From assembly GCA_021790695.1 (NCBI GenBank), contig JAJYGJ010000077.1, positions 1 through 21,442 on the forward strand: a stretch of DNA of 21,442 nt. The letters run 5' to 3'. The notes beneath the pieces were generated by a model. It ran no database searches. It was not told the DNA's origin and was given only the letters and a program-made list of their open reading frames with translations. Numbering within the stretch: the stretch's first letter is position 1; each line of letters opens with the position of its first letter. This stretch comes from Nitrospirota bacterium (GTDB taxonomy: Bacteria > Nitrospirota > Thermodesulfovibrionia > Thermodesulfovibrionales > JdFR-88). Positions 15,348-21,442 of this stretch are shown here, piece after piece. The position numbers and the translations under genes are program-made.

Positions 15348-16001
15348 TCATTTCTTCGCTAAAATGGAATAATTCGAAGGTGAAGATTTCTTAAAATTTA
15401 CTCTGTCCAGCACAAGGCCCAGGGAGTTCAGAAAAGTGCGTAAAAAGACATGCCGCCGGTTTAAAATCAGGTTGGCCGACAAGAAGAATTGCGCCCAATT
15501 TCCTCCATCTTCCTTTATATCCCATGCCGAAAAATTGGCCTGTTTAAGCAAATGCTCAAATCCGTATTTTGTGAACCGGTAAAAATCAAAGGGTTCCTCG
15601 TGCAAGGGCCAGTAGAAGGGCCCCGTCAGAATAAAAAATCCCCCTTTCTTCAAAACTCTGTGACACTCCCGGACCATTGCCAGGGGCTCGGGCACGTGCT
15701 CAATGACTTGCGTGCTGATTACAATATCGGCAAATCCATCTTGAACGGGTATCTGCGTTGCGCTTCCGATTATATCGGGCGAGGAGTCCTCATCGCTGAT
15801 ATCGACCCCTATATATTTGCAGCCTGTAAATAAATCCGCGTAAGGTTTATTGCCGCACCCTACATCCAGGACCGCAGGGATTTTAGCCGTGGTCTCTTGA
15901 AGCGCTTTCGAAACAGCCGATTCAATGTTGCGCCATAAATAACGGTGTACCATATAATCATGCTGCCATATCCTTAATCTTCTGGATTTCAATCTGGCCA
16001 T
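15348..16001 (-). CDS. Class I SAM-dependent methyltransferase
   Basis: 217 aa. Motif I VLDVGCGNKPYADLF, GVDISDED, DIVISTQVIEHVPEP and VLKKGGFFILTGPF give the Methyltransf_11 type fold. The C-terminal part has YRFTKYGFEHLL, which is shared by many polysaccharide-locus methyltransferases. The substrate is not evident; a glycan or lipid-linked precursor is expected from the context. The ATG follows the flippase stop by 3 nt, and no good ribosome site is seen, so it probably depends on translational coupling. Both methyltransferases lie in one transcript with the flippase. Confidence 0.87.
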   Translation of the reverse strand: MARLKSRRLRIWQHDYMVHRYLWRNIESAVSKALQETTAKIPAVLDVGCGNKPYADLFTGCKYIGVDISDEDSSPDIIGSATQIPVQDGFADIVISTQVIEHVPEPLAMVRECHRVLKKGGFFILTGPFYWPLHEEPFDFYRFTKYGFEHLLKQANFSAWDIKEDGGNWAQFFLSANLILNRRHVFLRTFLNSLGLVLDRVNFKKSSPSNYSILAKK

Positions 16002-16004
16002 TTA

Positions 16005-17579
16005 TCACATCCCGACGCCCGGTTTTTCAATTCCGGGCGTGAACCTGGCAAGTACCCTCATAATGCGCCGGGGCCTGACGCCCAGACGCTTGAAGACCCG
16101 CTCCATCATGAAAAGGTCCTCCGCCTCCATGCTTTTTGTAAGAAGAAGGCCCGCCGCGTACCCCGCGACGAAAATGATGAGATAGACCGGCAGCATCCAG
16201 AAGTGGAGCGGCAGGCTCTTTGCGACCGCATAGATGACAAGCCCCGATATGGCGGCCCCGGCCGCGGGTTTCAGGTAGGAGGCCCGAAACGGGTGCACCC
16301 CGCTCCTCCGGAAAAGCTTCACGGAATACATCACGTTGATGAGGATATATGAAGTCATCGTCGCAAGCGCTCCGCCCTCTATCCCCATTGCCATCCTTTT
16401 AATGAAAATATAATTCAGGGCGATGTTCACAACGGCCGCCGCAATCGATATGTTCATGATGGCCCCCGTGAGTCCCATCACCATCAAAAGAAGTCCGTTC
16501 GTGCCCAGGAAGGCGTTTATCATGAAGCCGAGGGCCAGGAGCCTCAAGGGCAGGGCGGCATCCAGAAAGCGTGCCCCGAAAAGCGTGGTTATGCTCATCT
16601 CCGGGAAGAAGAAAAAGACGAAAAACAGGGGCAGGGTCACGGCAAAAAGCCACTTTGTCAGCACCTGGTAAGCCCGGTTAAGGGCCTCCGGCTGCCCCTT
16701 TGCGTATATCTCGCCCGCTATGGGCAGAAAGACAAAGCCAAGGGCCGATATGGGAAAAAGCAGAAGTTTCGCCAGCGCGACGCTCACCCCGTAGGTGCCC
16801 ACGGCCTGCGGGTCCAGGTATCTGCCTATCATAAGCGTGTCGGTCCACACGAGGATCATGCCCATTATCGTTGAAACCATCAGGGGGACGGAGAATTTCA
16901 CCAGCTCCCGGTGCCGCAGTCCGCCGCGCGGCAGAAACGGCGCGGCCCCCAACTTCCTGAACCCGTAAGCCGCTACAAGGACGGAGACCAATATGCCGGA
17001 CGACGTGTAGGCGTACAGGATGCCCTCGAGGCGCAGGTGAAGGAAGATGACCGCCAGTATCAAAAGCATGTAGGACGCGGGGGTCAGGATGTCGTTTAAA
17101 AGCTTTTGTCCGATCACGCCCCGGCCGAGGAGCACGCCCCCCACAACACCCGCATATACGGTGAAGGGGATAAGGAAAGAGACCATCCTCAGGGGGCCGG
17201 CAAGCCCCGGCGTGTAAAAGACGTCCCTGGCTATCGGGCCGGCGAGAAAATACAAAAAGACGAAGGCCGCAAGCGACGCGGCCAGCATTATCTGAACGCC
17301 CGCCCTTGAAACGCCGTCCGCCTCCTCGGTCTTTCCCTCGCCCAGGTAAACGGAGACGAACCGTGAAAGACCCCCCGGTATCCCCAGCGGGACAACCGCT
17401 ACGAGGACACCCAGTACGGTGAGCACAAGCGAGTAGATCCCGAACTCCGCCTTGGTGGTGTTTCTTACTATCAGGATTTTTATCAAAAACCAGAGCAGTT
17501 GGCTTGCAGCAGTGGCGGCGAGGATAAGCACGCTGCCCTTTACGGCGGTCTTAAGATGCGAGTTGAGGCTCTCGGGCAT
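16005..17579 (-). CDS. wzx: Wzx-type polysaccharide flippase (MOP/MATE superfamily)
   Basis: 524 aa, mostly hydrophobic with about 14 predicted membrane helices. It is an inner-membrane protein that would flip lipid-linked oligosaccharide to the periplasm. The N-terminal SVLILAATAASQLLWFLIKIL, the GIPGGLSRFVSVYLGEG segment and the paired halves (IMGMILVWTDTLMIGRYL near the middle) are typical of the polysaccharide biosynthesis/MurJ-like family. The C-terminal 40 residues are basic and cytoplasmic. It heads the minus-strand operon flippase > methyltransferase > methyltransferase. The start ATG has AAGGA only 2 nt away and TATAAT 8 nt away, with a 16-G tract just upstream of that. The symbol is by function and context; sequence identity between Wzx proteins is low. 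Confidence 0.88.
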   Translation of the reverse strand: MPESLNSHLKTAVKGSVLILAATAASQLLWFLIKILIVRNTTKAEFGIYSLVLTVLGVLVAVVPLGIPGGLSRFVSVYLGEGKTEEADGVSRAGVQIMLAASLAAFVFLYFLAGPIARDVFYTPGLAGPLRMVSFLIPFTVYAGVVGGVLLGRGVIGQKLLNDILTPASYMLLILAVIFLHLRLEGILYAYTSSGILVSVLVAAYGFRKLGAAPFLPRGGLRHRELVKFSVPLMVSTIMGMILVWTDTLMIGRYLDPQAVGTYGVSVALAKLLLFPISALGFVFLPIAGEIYAKGQPEALNRAYQVLTKWLFAVTLPLFFVFFFFPEMSITTLFGARFLDAALPLRLLALGFMINAFLGTNGLLLMVMGLTGAIMNISIAAAVVNIALNYIFIKRMAMGIEGGALATMTSYILINVMYSVKLFRRSGVHPFRASYLKPAAGAAISGLVIYAVAKSLPLHFWMLPVYLIIFVAGYAAGLLLTKSMEAEDLFMMERVFKRLGVRPRRIMRVLARFTPGIEKPGVGM

Positions 17580-17587
17580 GATCCTTG

Positions 17588-17610
17588 ATTATAACCCCCC
17601 CCCCCCCCCC
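17588..17610 (-). promoter_or_regulatory. Flippase promoter with a G16 tract in the spacer
   Basis: On the minus strand 16 consecutive G (17610-17595), then T, then TATAAT (17593-17588), then 8 nt to the wzx ATG. The tract plus T is 17 nt, exactly a -35/-10 spacer length, although the hexamer before it (ACCGGC) is not a good -35. Homopolymers in this position change promoter strength when they slip. Tract length could also be a sequencing or assembly error. Confidence 0.6.
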
Positions 17611-17710
17611 GCCGGTATGGGACGATTTATCGGTCTTGCGCCCCTTGGGGCCCATGCCCTCCGGAATCACAAAAGAACCATAAAAGAACCGCTATCCGCC
17701 TATCCCCATC

Positions 17711-18129
17711 GCCCATTTACCTGCCTGCCCCATTCATTCGGGGGCGGCCGTTCCGGACGTGCCTCAAAGGATCCCATTTAGCCGTTTTGAAGAGCGATTA
17801 CCCCGGTCTTTTCAGACTCGCCGTCTCTCGTCCGTCGGCCTTTCCCCTCTTCATAGGACAGGCAGGTATGGGCTGCCCCCTCGCAACCATCAAAACTATG
17901 CAAGCGGATTCTTTTCCCGGCGACAGTCAACTCTCGTCCAAGCTGATTCTTCCCGGCGATGGTGGGCGTGTATCTGCCCGTCCCTTGAAGAAGGGAGCAA
18001 GGACGGATGCGCAGCGCCGTATCCTGCCAGACCTTTTGCTCTTCGCCCTGAAGACGACTAAACGAGGCGCGTGGGATACGTCCGGAACCGCAGCGACCGG
18101 AATGAAAGGGGCGGGCGGATACCAACGCC
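17711..18129 (+). repeat. Composite dispersed repeat, copy B (complete X-Y-Z)
   Basis: Module X is 17718-17868, with short flanking homology to 17711. Module Y is 17869-17964. Module Z is 17965-18129. X is the reverse complement match of 198-349. Y matches 4532-4593 but is longer here, containing a near-duplicated segment (GATTCTTTTCCCGGCGA and GATTCTTCCCGGCGA). Z has inverted ends (left GGCGTGTATCTGCCCGTCCC, right complement GGCGTTGGTATCCGCCCGCC). The right end lies 5 nt from the HIT gene stop codon, and module W is absent. The X and Z ends share the TAYCTGCCTG/TAYCYGCCCG core, so they belong to one repeat superfamily. Confidence 0.87.
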
Positions 18130-18134
18130 CCCCT

Positions 18135-18485
18135 CTACCCCGGGGGCCAGCGCATGGGGCGGCCGCCAAGCACGTGCAGGTGGATGTGATAGACGCTCTG
18201 CCCGGCCTCCGGGTTGGTGTTCATCACCATACGAAAACCCCGGCCGGATATCTTCTTGTCCCCGGCTATCCGGTTTGCCACCCGGAAGAGATGCCCGATC
18301 AGGGCATCGTCGCCGTCCTCAAGCTCAAGGGTGGTGGCTATATGCTTCCTGGGGACCACCAGGAAGTGCACCGGGGCCTGGGGGGCGATGTCCTCGAAGG
18401 CCACACACGTTTCGTCCTCGTAGATTATCCTCGCGGCAGCCTTTTTCGCCGCGATCCTGCAAAAAAGGCAGTTTAAGCTTGTCAC
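18135..18485 (-). CDS. HIT-family protein (HinT-like nucleotide hydrolase)
   Basis: 116 aa. The histidine-triad motif is H100-I-H102-L-H104-VL near the C-terminus, and the protein ends in RWPPG as full-length HinT proteins do. The N-terminal C6-LF-C9 pair and His48 suggest the zinc-binding subtype. HIT proteins hydrolyse AMP-linked phosphoramidates and similar adenosine nucleotides; the physiological substrate here is unknown. The GTG start overlaps the hisI stop by four bases (GTGA, 18482-18485), so translation is coupled. Its stop lies 5 nt from repeat copy B, so nothing further can belong to this operon. Confidence 0.93.
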   Translation of the reverse strand: MTSLNCLFCRIAAKKAAARIIYEDETCVAFEDIAPQAPVHFLVVPRKHIATTLELEDGDDALIGHLFRVANRIAGDKKISGRGFRMVMNTNPEAGQSVYHIHLHVLGGRPMRWPPG

Positions 18486-18823
18486 CCCTTAAAACCTTCT
18501 ATCCTCGTGAAAAAGCAGGTCCTCTCCCCGGTGTGACAGGCCCCGCCGCCCGCCTGTTTCACCTTCACAAGCAGGGTGTCCTTGTCGCAGTCGTAAAAGA
18601 CGGCCTTTACCTCTTGCGTGCAGCCCGAGGTCTCGCCCTTCTTCCAGTATTTCCGCCTCGAACGGCTCCAGAAATGGGTGAAGCCGCTCTCAAGCGTCAT
18701 GCGGAGGGAGTTTTCGTTCATCCAGGCCATCATCAGCACCTCGCCCGTGTCCGCTTCCTGAACGATCGCCGGTATCAAACCCTTCTCGTCGTATTTCAGC
18801 TCCGGGATTTCCAGCGGCCTCAT
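18482..18823 (-). CDS. hisI: Phosphoribosyl-AMP cyclohydrolase
   Basis: 113 aa, stand-alone HisI without the HisE pyrophosphatase domain. It opens the adenine ring of PR-AMP in histidine synthesis. Family motifs are VLMMAWMNENSL (29-40), FWSRSRRKYWKKGETSG (51-67), the magnesium site YDCDKD with D78, D80 and D82, and zinc cysteines C79, C96 and C103 in DCD, ACHTG and RTCFF. The ATG overlaps the stop of the upstream gene (ATGA, 18820-18823), and its own stop overlaps the HIT start. No other his gene is in the window. Confidence 0.96.
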   Translation of the reverse strand: MRPLEIPELKYDEKGLIPAIVQEADTGEVLMMAWMNENSLRMTLESGFTHFWSRSRRKYWKKGETSGCTQEVKAVFYDCDKDTLLVKVKQAGGGACHTGERTCFFTRIEGFKG

Positions 18824-19302
18824 AATTTATACCCTATTTTTCTCAGGAATTGTCTTCTGTCTTCCCTGTCCCCGGGGGTCTCGACCCCTTTCGGGGAAAA
18901 TCCGTCTATTACGCCCAGGACGCCCCTTCCCTGGGGGGTCCCGGCAATGATCACCTCCACGGGATTGGCCGTGGCGCAGAACACGCGGCAGACCTCCGGA
19001 CAGGATTTTATGCGGTTTAGCACGTTTACCGGGAAGGCGTCCTTGAGGGCCACGCAGAAGACGTGTCCGGCCCCTATCGCCTGAAGATTTCTGACGCATA
19101 CGTCGATCAGCGAGGGGTCGTTCCCCTCTTTTCTGATAAGGCAGGGCCCGGAGGCCTCGGTAAAGGCCACGCCGAACCCGGCCCGCGGCACCGATGTGAC
19201 GATTGCCTCGTACAGGTCCTCGGCCGTCTTTATGAAATGCGTCTGGCCAAGTATGATATTGGCCCCCTCGGGTATCTCCATGCTTATGGTTTTGATTTCC
19301 AT
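18820..19302 (-). CDS. Adenosine-specific kinase (COG1839/DUF355)
   Basis: 160 aa from ATG 19302. The sequence follows this small family from start to end: MEIKTISMEIPEG, NIILGQTHFIKTAEDLYEA, VAFTEASGPCLIR, HVFCVALKDAFP, VFCATANPVEVIIA and GVLGVIDGFSPKG. Family members bind adenosine and AMP, and kinase activity has been proposed for them; the physiological role is not settled. The frame is open for 41 more codons upstream, but these are not family-like and cross the promoter. It is first in the operon with hisI and the HIT gene. All three products handle adenosine-type nucleotides. The ribosome site is perfect (GGAGGTGAT) but 16 nt from the ATG, which is unusually far. Confidence 0.9.
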   Translation of the reverse strand: MEIKTISMEIPEGANIILGQTHFIKTAEDLYEAIVTSVPRAGFGVAFTEASGPCLIRKEGNDPSLIDVCVRNLQAIGAGHVFCVALKDAFPVNVLNRIKSCPEVCRVFCATANPVEVIIAGTPQGRGVLGVIDGFSPKGVETPGDREDRRQFLRKIGYKL

Positions 19303-19329
19303 AGGGATTTTTATATCACCTCCAAACGG

Positions 19330-19338
19330 ATTATAGCA
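19330..19338 (-). promoter_or_regulatory. Extended -10 promoter for the kinase-hisI-HIT operon
   Basis: The minus strand reads TGCTATAAT, an exact TGN-TATAAT with no recognisable -35 hexamer. Transcription would start near 19322-19324, immediately before the GGAGGTGAT ribosome site. Confidence 0.6.
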
Positions 19339-19423
19339 CAAGGCGGATAAAGGGCTCCGCCGTTGCCGGCCCATCCTTTTTGTACTATGCTTTTGGAAAG
19401 TTTTAAAAGCCAGGAGGAAAGTC

Positions 19424-20635
19424 ATGGCGGAAATCTATCATGCCCTTGGTCTTAACATGCACCAGCCCCCCGGCAACCTTCTGGCCCTTCATAACTCCGA
19501 AGAGCGCTGGGAGGCAAGGCAGATCCTATGGTGTTACGACCGGCCCACACGCATGCTCGAAGGCTATGAGGATGTGGCCCGGCCGCACATGAGTTTTTCA
19601 GGCACCCTGCTAAAACAGCTTGAAGACCCCGCGGTGAGGGAGACCTTCGCGGACGTCGTGGACGTGGAGGACTTTCTTGAGAGGTACCGGCGTTCCCGGT
19701 GCATCGAGTTCCTGGGAACCGGCCTCTACCATCCGGTCTATCCGCTCATCCCGCAGGAGGACTGGGACGCCCATACCGGCTGGTGGAAGGGACTGGGGCG
19801 GCACCTGCTGGGAAGGGAGTGGCCGCCGGGCTTCTGGGCCCCGGAGATGGGTTTCTGCAAGGAGATGATACCTCTTTTGAAGCGCCACGGCTACAGGTAC
19901 GCGGTGGTGGATTCGATATACCTGAAACCCTTCCGGCAGATGCGCTGGGAAGAGCTGCGCTACCGCCCGTATATAGCGCGGTACGGGGGCGAGGAGATCT
20001 TCGTCATACCCAGGGACAGGGAGCTTTCAAACGCGCAGGAGTCCGGCCTGGACCCCGGCTGGTTCCAGCACGAGGTCTATGAGCGGACGAAGCACTGCGA
20101 TTTTCCGGCCCTTGTCACGACCTGGACCGACGGAGAAAACGGGGGCTGGTTTCGCACCGTGCACGTAGAGAGCGGTTTCTGGGGATATTTTTACCGTACG
20201 CTGCTGGACCGTTTCCGGGCCGGCACCCTTGGTTTCATCCCCATCCATATAAGCCGGTACCTGGAGATGTTCCCGCCCGCCGAGGAGGTGGACATCCATC
20301 CGGGCGCGTGGAACACCGGGCACCACTGGGGAGGGGATTTCAGCCAATGGACGGGCTCCCTGCTTCAAAAAAGGGGCCTGGAAGAAGTGAAAAAGGCAAG
20401 CGCCTATTATCATCAGGTCAAAGGCGATTTTGACCGGCGCGGCCACCAGTCGAATAACCCGGAGGAGGCCCGCCATCTCATCTTTCGCGCATACGATCAC
20501 ATCCTGGAGGCGGAGACAAGCTGCAACTTCTACTGGGGTAGCCGTTGGGTGCACCGGAGCTTTGACGGCCTCGACAAGGCTTACCGGCTTCTGGACGCCG
20601 CCTCCGGGCTCCTGCCGAAGCAGGCAGCGAATTAA
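19424..20635 (+). CDS. Glycoside hydrolase family 57 enzyme
   Basis: 403 aa, a retaining alpha-glucan-active GH57 protein. Conserved regions in order are HALGLNMHQPPGN (6-18), GTGLYHPVYPLIP (98-110), the nucleophile Glu141 in FWAPEMGF, and the acid/base Asp236 in TTWTDGENGGWF. The C-terminal helical domain contains HWGGDFSQWTG and SCNFYWGSRWVHRSFDG. No signal peptide is seen, so the enzyme is cytoplasmic and probably acts on glycogen or maltodextrin (amylase, 4-alpha-glucanotransferase or branching-type activity). The exact activity cannot be told. AGGAGG lies 7 nt before the ATG. It is transcribed away from the adenosine-kinase operon and has no glycogen genes next to it. Confidence 0.9.
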   Translation: MAEIYHALGLNMHQPPGNLLALHNSEERWEARQILWCYDRPTRMLEGYEDVARPHMSFSGTLLKQLEDPAVRETFADVVDVEDFLERYRRSRCIEFLGTGLYHPVYPLIPQEDWDAHTGWWKGLGRHLLGREWPPGFWAPEMGFCKEMIPLLKRHGYRYAVVDSIYLKPFRQMRWEELRYRPYIARYGGEEIFVIPRDRELSNAQESGLDPGWFQHEVYERTKHCDFPALVTTWTDGENGGWFRTVHVESGFWGYFYRTLLDRFRAGTLGFIPIHISRYLEMFPPAEEVDIHPGAWNTGHHWGGDFSQWTGSLLQKRGLEEVKKASAYYHQVKGDFDRRGHQSNNPEEARHLIFRAYDHILEAETSCNFYWGSRWVHRSFDGLDKAYRLLDAASGLLPKQAAN

Positions 20636-20693
20636 ACTTTTGCCCCGAACGGGACGATAAAGAATTAATCAGTTATCCTCTCTCCCTCCCTCT

Positions 20694-20725
20694 GGACGGG
20701 GCGGGCCTTAAAGGCCGCCCCGTCC
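20694..20725. terminator. GC-rich hairpin downstream of the GH57 gene
   Basis: GGACGGGGCGGGCCTT and AAGGCCGCCCCGTCC pair almost perfectly (one bulged G) with a minimal loop. It lies 59 nt after the GH57 stop. There is no T-run after it, so it may be a Rho-assisted terminator, an mRNA-stabilising hairpin, or a dispersed palindrome tied to the neighbouring repeat. Confidence 0.45.
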
Positions 20726-20738
20726 TGCCATTTCGTGG

Positions 20739-20906
20739 TGCGGGCATCTGCCTGCCCTTTCGTTTCGTCGCGGCGGTTCCGGACGTATCCCGGGCTGCCG
20801 CCAAGGGATTGAATCGTCTTCAGGGCGAAGAACAAAGGTCCGGCAGGATGCGGCGCCGCGCGTCCGTCCGCCTGCTCCTTCACTCAAGGACAGGCAGATG
20901 CCCGCA
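20739..20906 (-). repeat. Dispersed repeat, copy C (module Z alone)
   Basis: A 168-bp element whose ends are inverted repeats TGCGGGCATCTGCCTG and CAGGCAGATGCCCGCA (16 bp, perfect). On the minus strand it matches the whole of Z in copy B, including CTTCGCCCTGAAGACGA and GGGATACGTCCGGAACCG. X, Y and W are absent. An isolated unit with perfect terminal repeats indicates that Z is the mobile or independently spreading unit. Confidence 0.85.
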
Positions 20907-20987
20907 AAAAAATCCAGTGCAAGTCCAATGAACCGCTATGAAATGCATGCCGGCCGCACTACGCCCTGGCCCGGGGCCGCGGCAACG

Positions 20988-20996
20988 TGCTAATAT
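20988..20996 (+). promoter_or_regulatory. Extended -10 element for the hemerythrin gene, apparently leaderless
   Basis: TGCTAATAT lies 5 nt before ATG 21002, so transcription would begin at the start codon. There is no -35 match and no Shine-Dalgarno. This is also why the GTG at 20987 in the same frame is rejected: it would not be transcribed. Confidence 0.5.
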
Positions 20997-21001
20997 CTCT
21001 T

Positions 21002-21409
21002 ATGGAATGGACCGAAGACCTCCGTGTCGGCAACGAAACGATAGACGAGCAGCACAAAGAGCTTTTCCGCAAGATAAATGATCTCGTGCTGGCCATAAAC
21101 CAGAGCGTCTGCAAGTACAAGATAAGCGACGTCATAAAATTCCTGGACGACTACATAGTCTTTCATTTCGGCGAGGAGGAACAGATGATGCTCGCGCTCT
21201 CCTATCCGGGTTATAAGGCGCACAAGGCACAGCACGAGCATTTCAAAAGGAACTTTCAAGGATTGAAGCAGGACCTCTCAAAACTCGACGGCGGGAAAAA
21301 ACCCGGCTCCTATGACCTCTCGGTCCGGACAAACCAGATCGTGGTCGATTGGATCCTGGAGCATATCGCCCGGGTGGACAAAGTCCTGGGAGGGTTTTTG
21401 AAACAGTAA
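21002..21409 (+). CDS. Bacteriohemerythrin (O2-binding di-iron protein)
   Basis: 135 aa from ATG 21002, a single four-helix hemerythrin domain. All seven di-iron ligands are in place: H18 (DEQHKELF), H55 and E59 (HFGEEE), H74 and H78 (HKAQH), H121 and D126 (HIARVD). The N-terminal MEWTEDLRVG is typical. Such small soluble proteins bind O2 reversibly and serve in oxygen storage, delivery or sensing, mainly in microaerophilic and anaerobic bacteria. It is fused to no signalling domain and stands alone, 366 nt after the GH57 gene. The upstream in-frame GTG (20987) overlaps the promoter and is not used in my reading. Confidence 0.94.
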   Translation: MEWTEDLRVGNETIDEQHKELFRKINDLVLAINQSVCKYKISDVIKFLDDYIVFHFGEEEQMMLALSYPGYKAHKAQHEHFKRNFQGLKQDLSKLDGGKKPGSYDLSVRTNQIVVDWILEHIARVDKVLGGFLKQ

Positions 21410-21413
21410 CGGC

Positions 21414-21432
21414 GGGCGCGGCAACCGCGCCC
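21414..21432 (+). terminator. Hairpin after the hemerythrin gene
   Basis: GGGCGCGG-CAA-CCGCGCCC, an 8-bp perfect stem with a 3-nt loop starting 4 nt after the stop codon. No T-run follows before the window ends, so termination is possible but unproven. Confidence 0.45.
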
Positions 21433-21442
21433 CTACCACGGA

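Larger units (their letters stand above)
17580..18134. other. Intergenic region between flippase and HIT genes
   Basis: Contains the flippase promoter and C16 tract (17588-17610), about 100 nt with no recognised signal, and the longest repeat copy (17711-18129). The long open frames on either strand result from the repeat and from antisense reading of the HIT and hisI genes. I see no gene. Confidence 0.6.
20636..21001. other. Intergenic region between GH57 and hemerythrin
   Basis: Contains a strong hairpin (20694-20725), repeat copy C (20739-20906) and the hemerythrin promoter (20988-20996). The remaining sequence, 20907-20987, shows no feature. No gene is supported here. Confidence 0.6.

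Noticed and set aside
18071..19084. 337-codon plus-strand open frame spanning the repeat, HIT and hisI region
   Set aside because: It is antisense to two or more clearly identified genes and includes repeat sequence; composition is Arg/Pro-rich and shows no domain.
134..20906. CRISPR-like interpretation of the scattered repeats
   Set aside because: Units are 150-180 bp, far apart, in both orientations and with internal modules; there is no short regular repeat-spacer pattern and no cas gene.

Overview
The window is a 21.4 kb piece of a GC-rich, Gram-negative-type bacterial chromosome. The gene families (NtrY/NtrX pair behind a DUF4390 gene, GH57 glucan enzyme, adenosine-specific kinase, bacteriohemerythrin, PilZ) are a combination I associate with Nitrospirota/Desulfobacterota-like, often anaerobic or microaerophilic bacteria. 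This assignment is an inference, because no rRNA or other phylogenetic marker is present.

Layout. (1) 1-458: intergenic, with one copy of a composite dispersed repeat. (2) 459-4469, minus strand: DUF4390 exported protein > NtrY-like sensor kinase > NtrX-like sigma-54 activator. The last codons of ntrX contain a perfect 16-bp parS palindrome (468-483). (3) 4497-4870: intergenic repeat copy. (4) 4871-7330, plus strand: soluble triple-PAS histidine kinase, then a PilZ protein. (5) 7361-17579: surface-polysaccharide locus. It holds rfbA, rfbC, rfbB and rfbD (dTDP-L-rhamnose synthesis, minus strand), two GT4 glycosyltransferases, a GNT-I/HlpA-like glycosyltransferase, two SAM methyltransferases and a Wzx-type flippase. 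No Wzy polymerase, ligase or initiating glycosyl-phosphate transferase is present, so the locus is partial or dispersed. (6) 17580-18134: a 16-nt homopolymer beside the flippase -10 box, then the largest repeat copy. (7) 18135-19302, minus strand: adenosine-specific kinase > hisI > HIT protein, with overlapping start and stop codons. (8) 19424-20635, plus: GH57 enzyme. (9) 20636-21001: another repeat copy. (10) 21002-21409, plus: bacteriohemerythrin.

How the genes work together. RfbA, RfbB, RfbC and RfbD turn glucose-1-phosphate into dTDP-L-rhamnose. The glycosyltransferases would assemble an oligosaccharide, the methyltransferases could modify or cap it, and Wzx would move the lipid-linked unit across the inner membrane. 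NtrYX is an envelope-sensing two-component system linked to sigma-54 transcription. The PAS kinase, PilZ protein and hemerythrin point to redox/oxygen and c-di-GMP responses, but none has a visible partner here.

The most unusual signals are outside the textbook genes. They are: a parS site built into the ntrX reading frame; a composite MITE-like repeat whose X-Y-Z-W module order recurs at three loci with different deletions, plus one isolated Z copy; a G16 tract in the promoter spacer of the flippase gene, suggesting phase variation; an AAAAAY hexanucleotide array inside rfbD; and recurrent extended -10 or apparently leaderless promoters. I see no CRISPR array, prophage, transposase or RNA gene.
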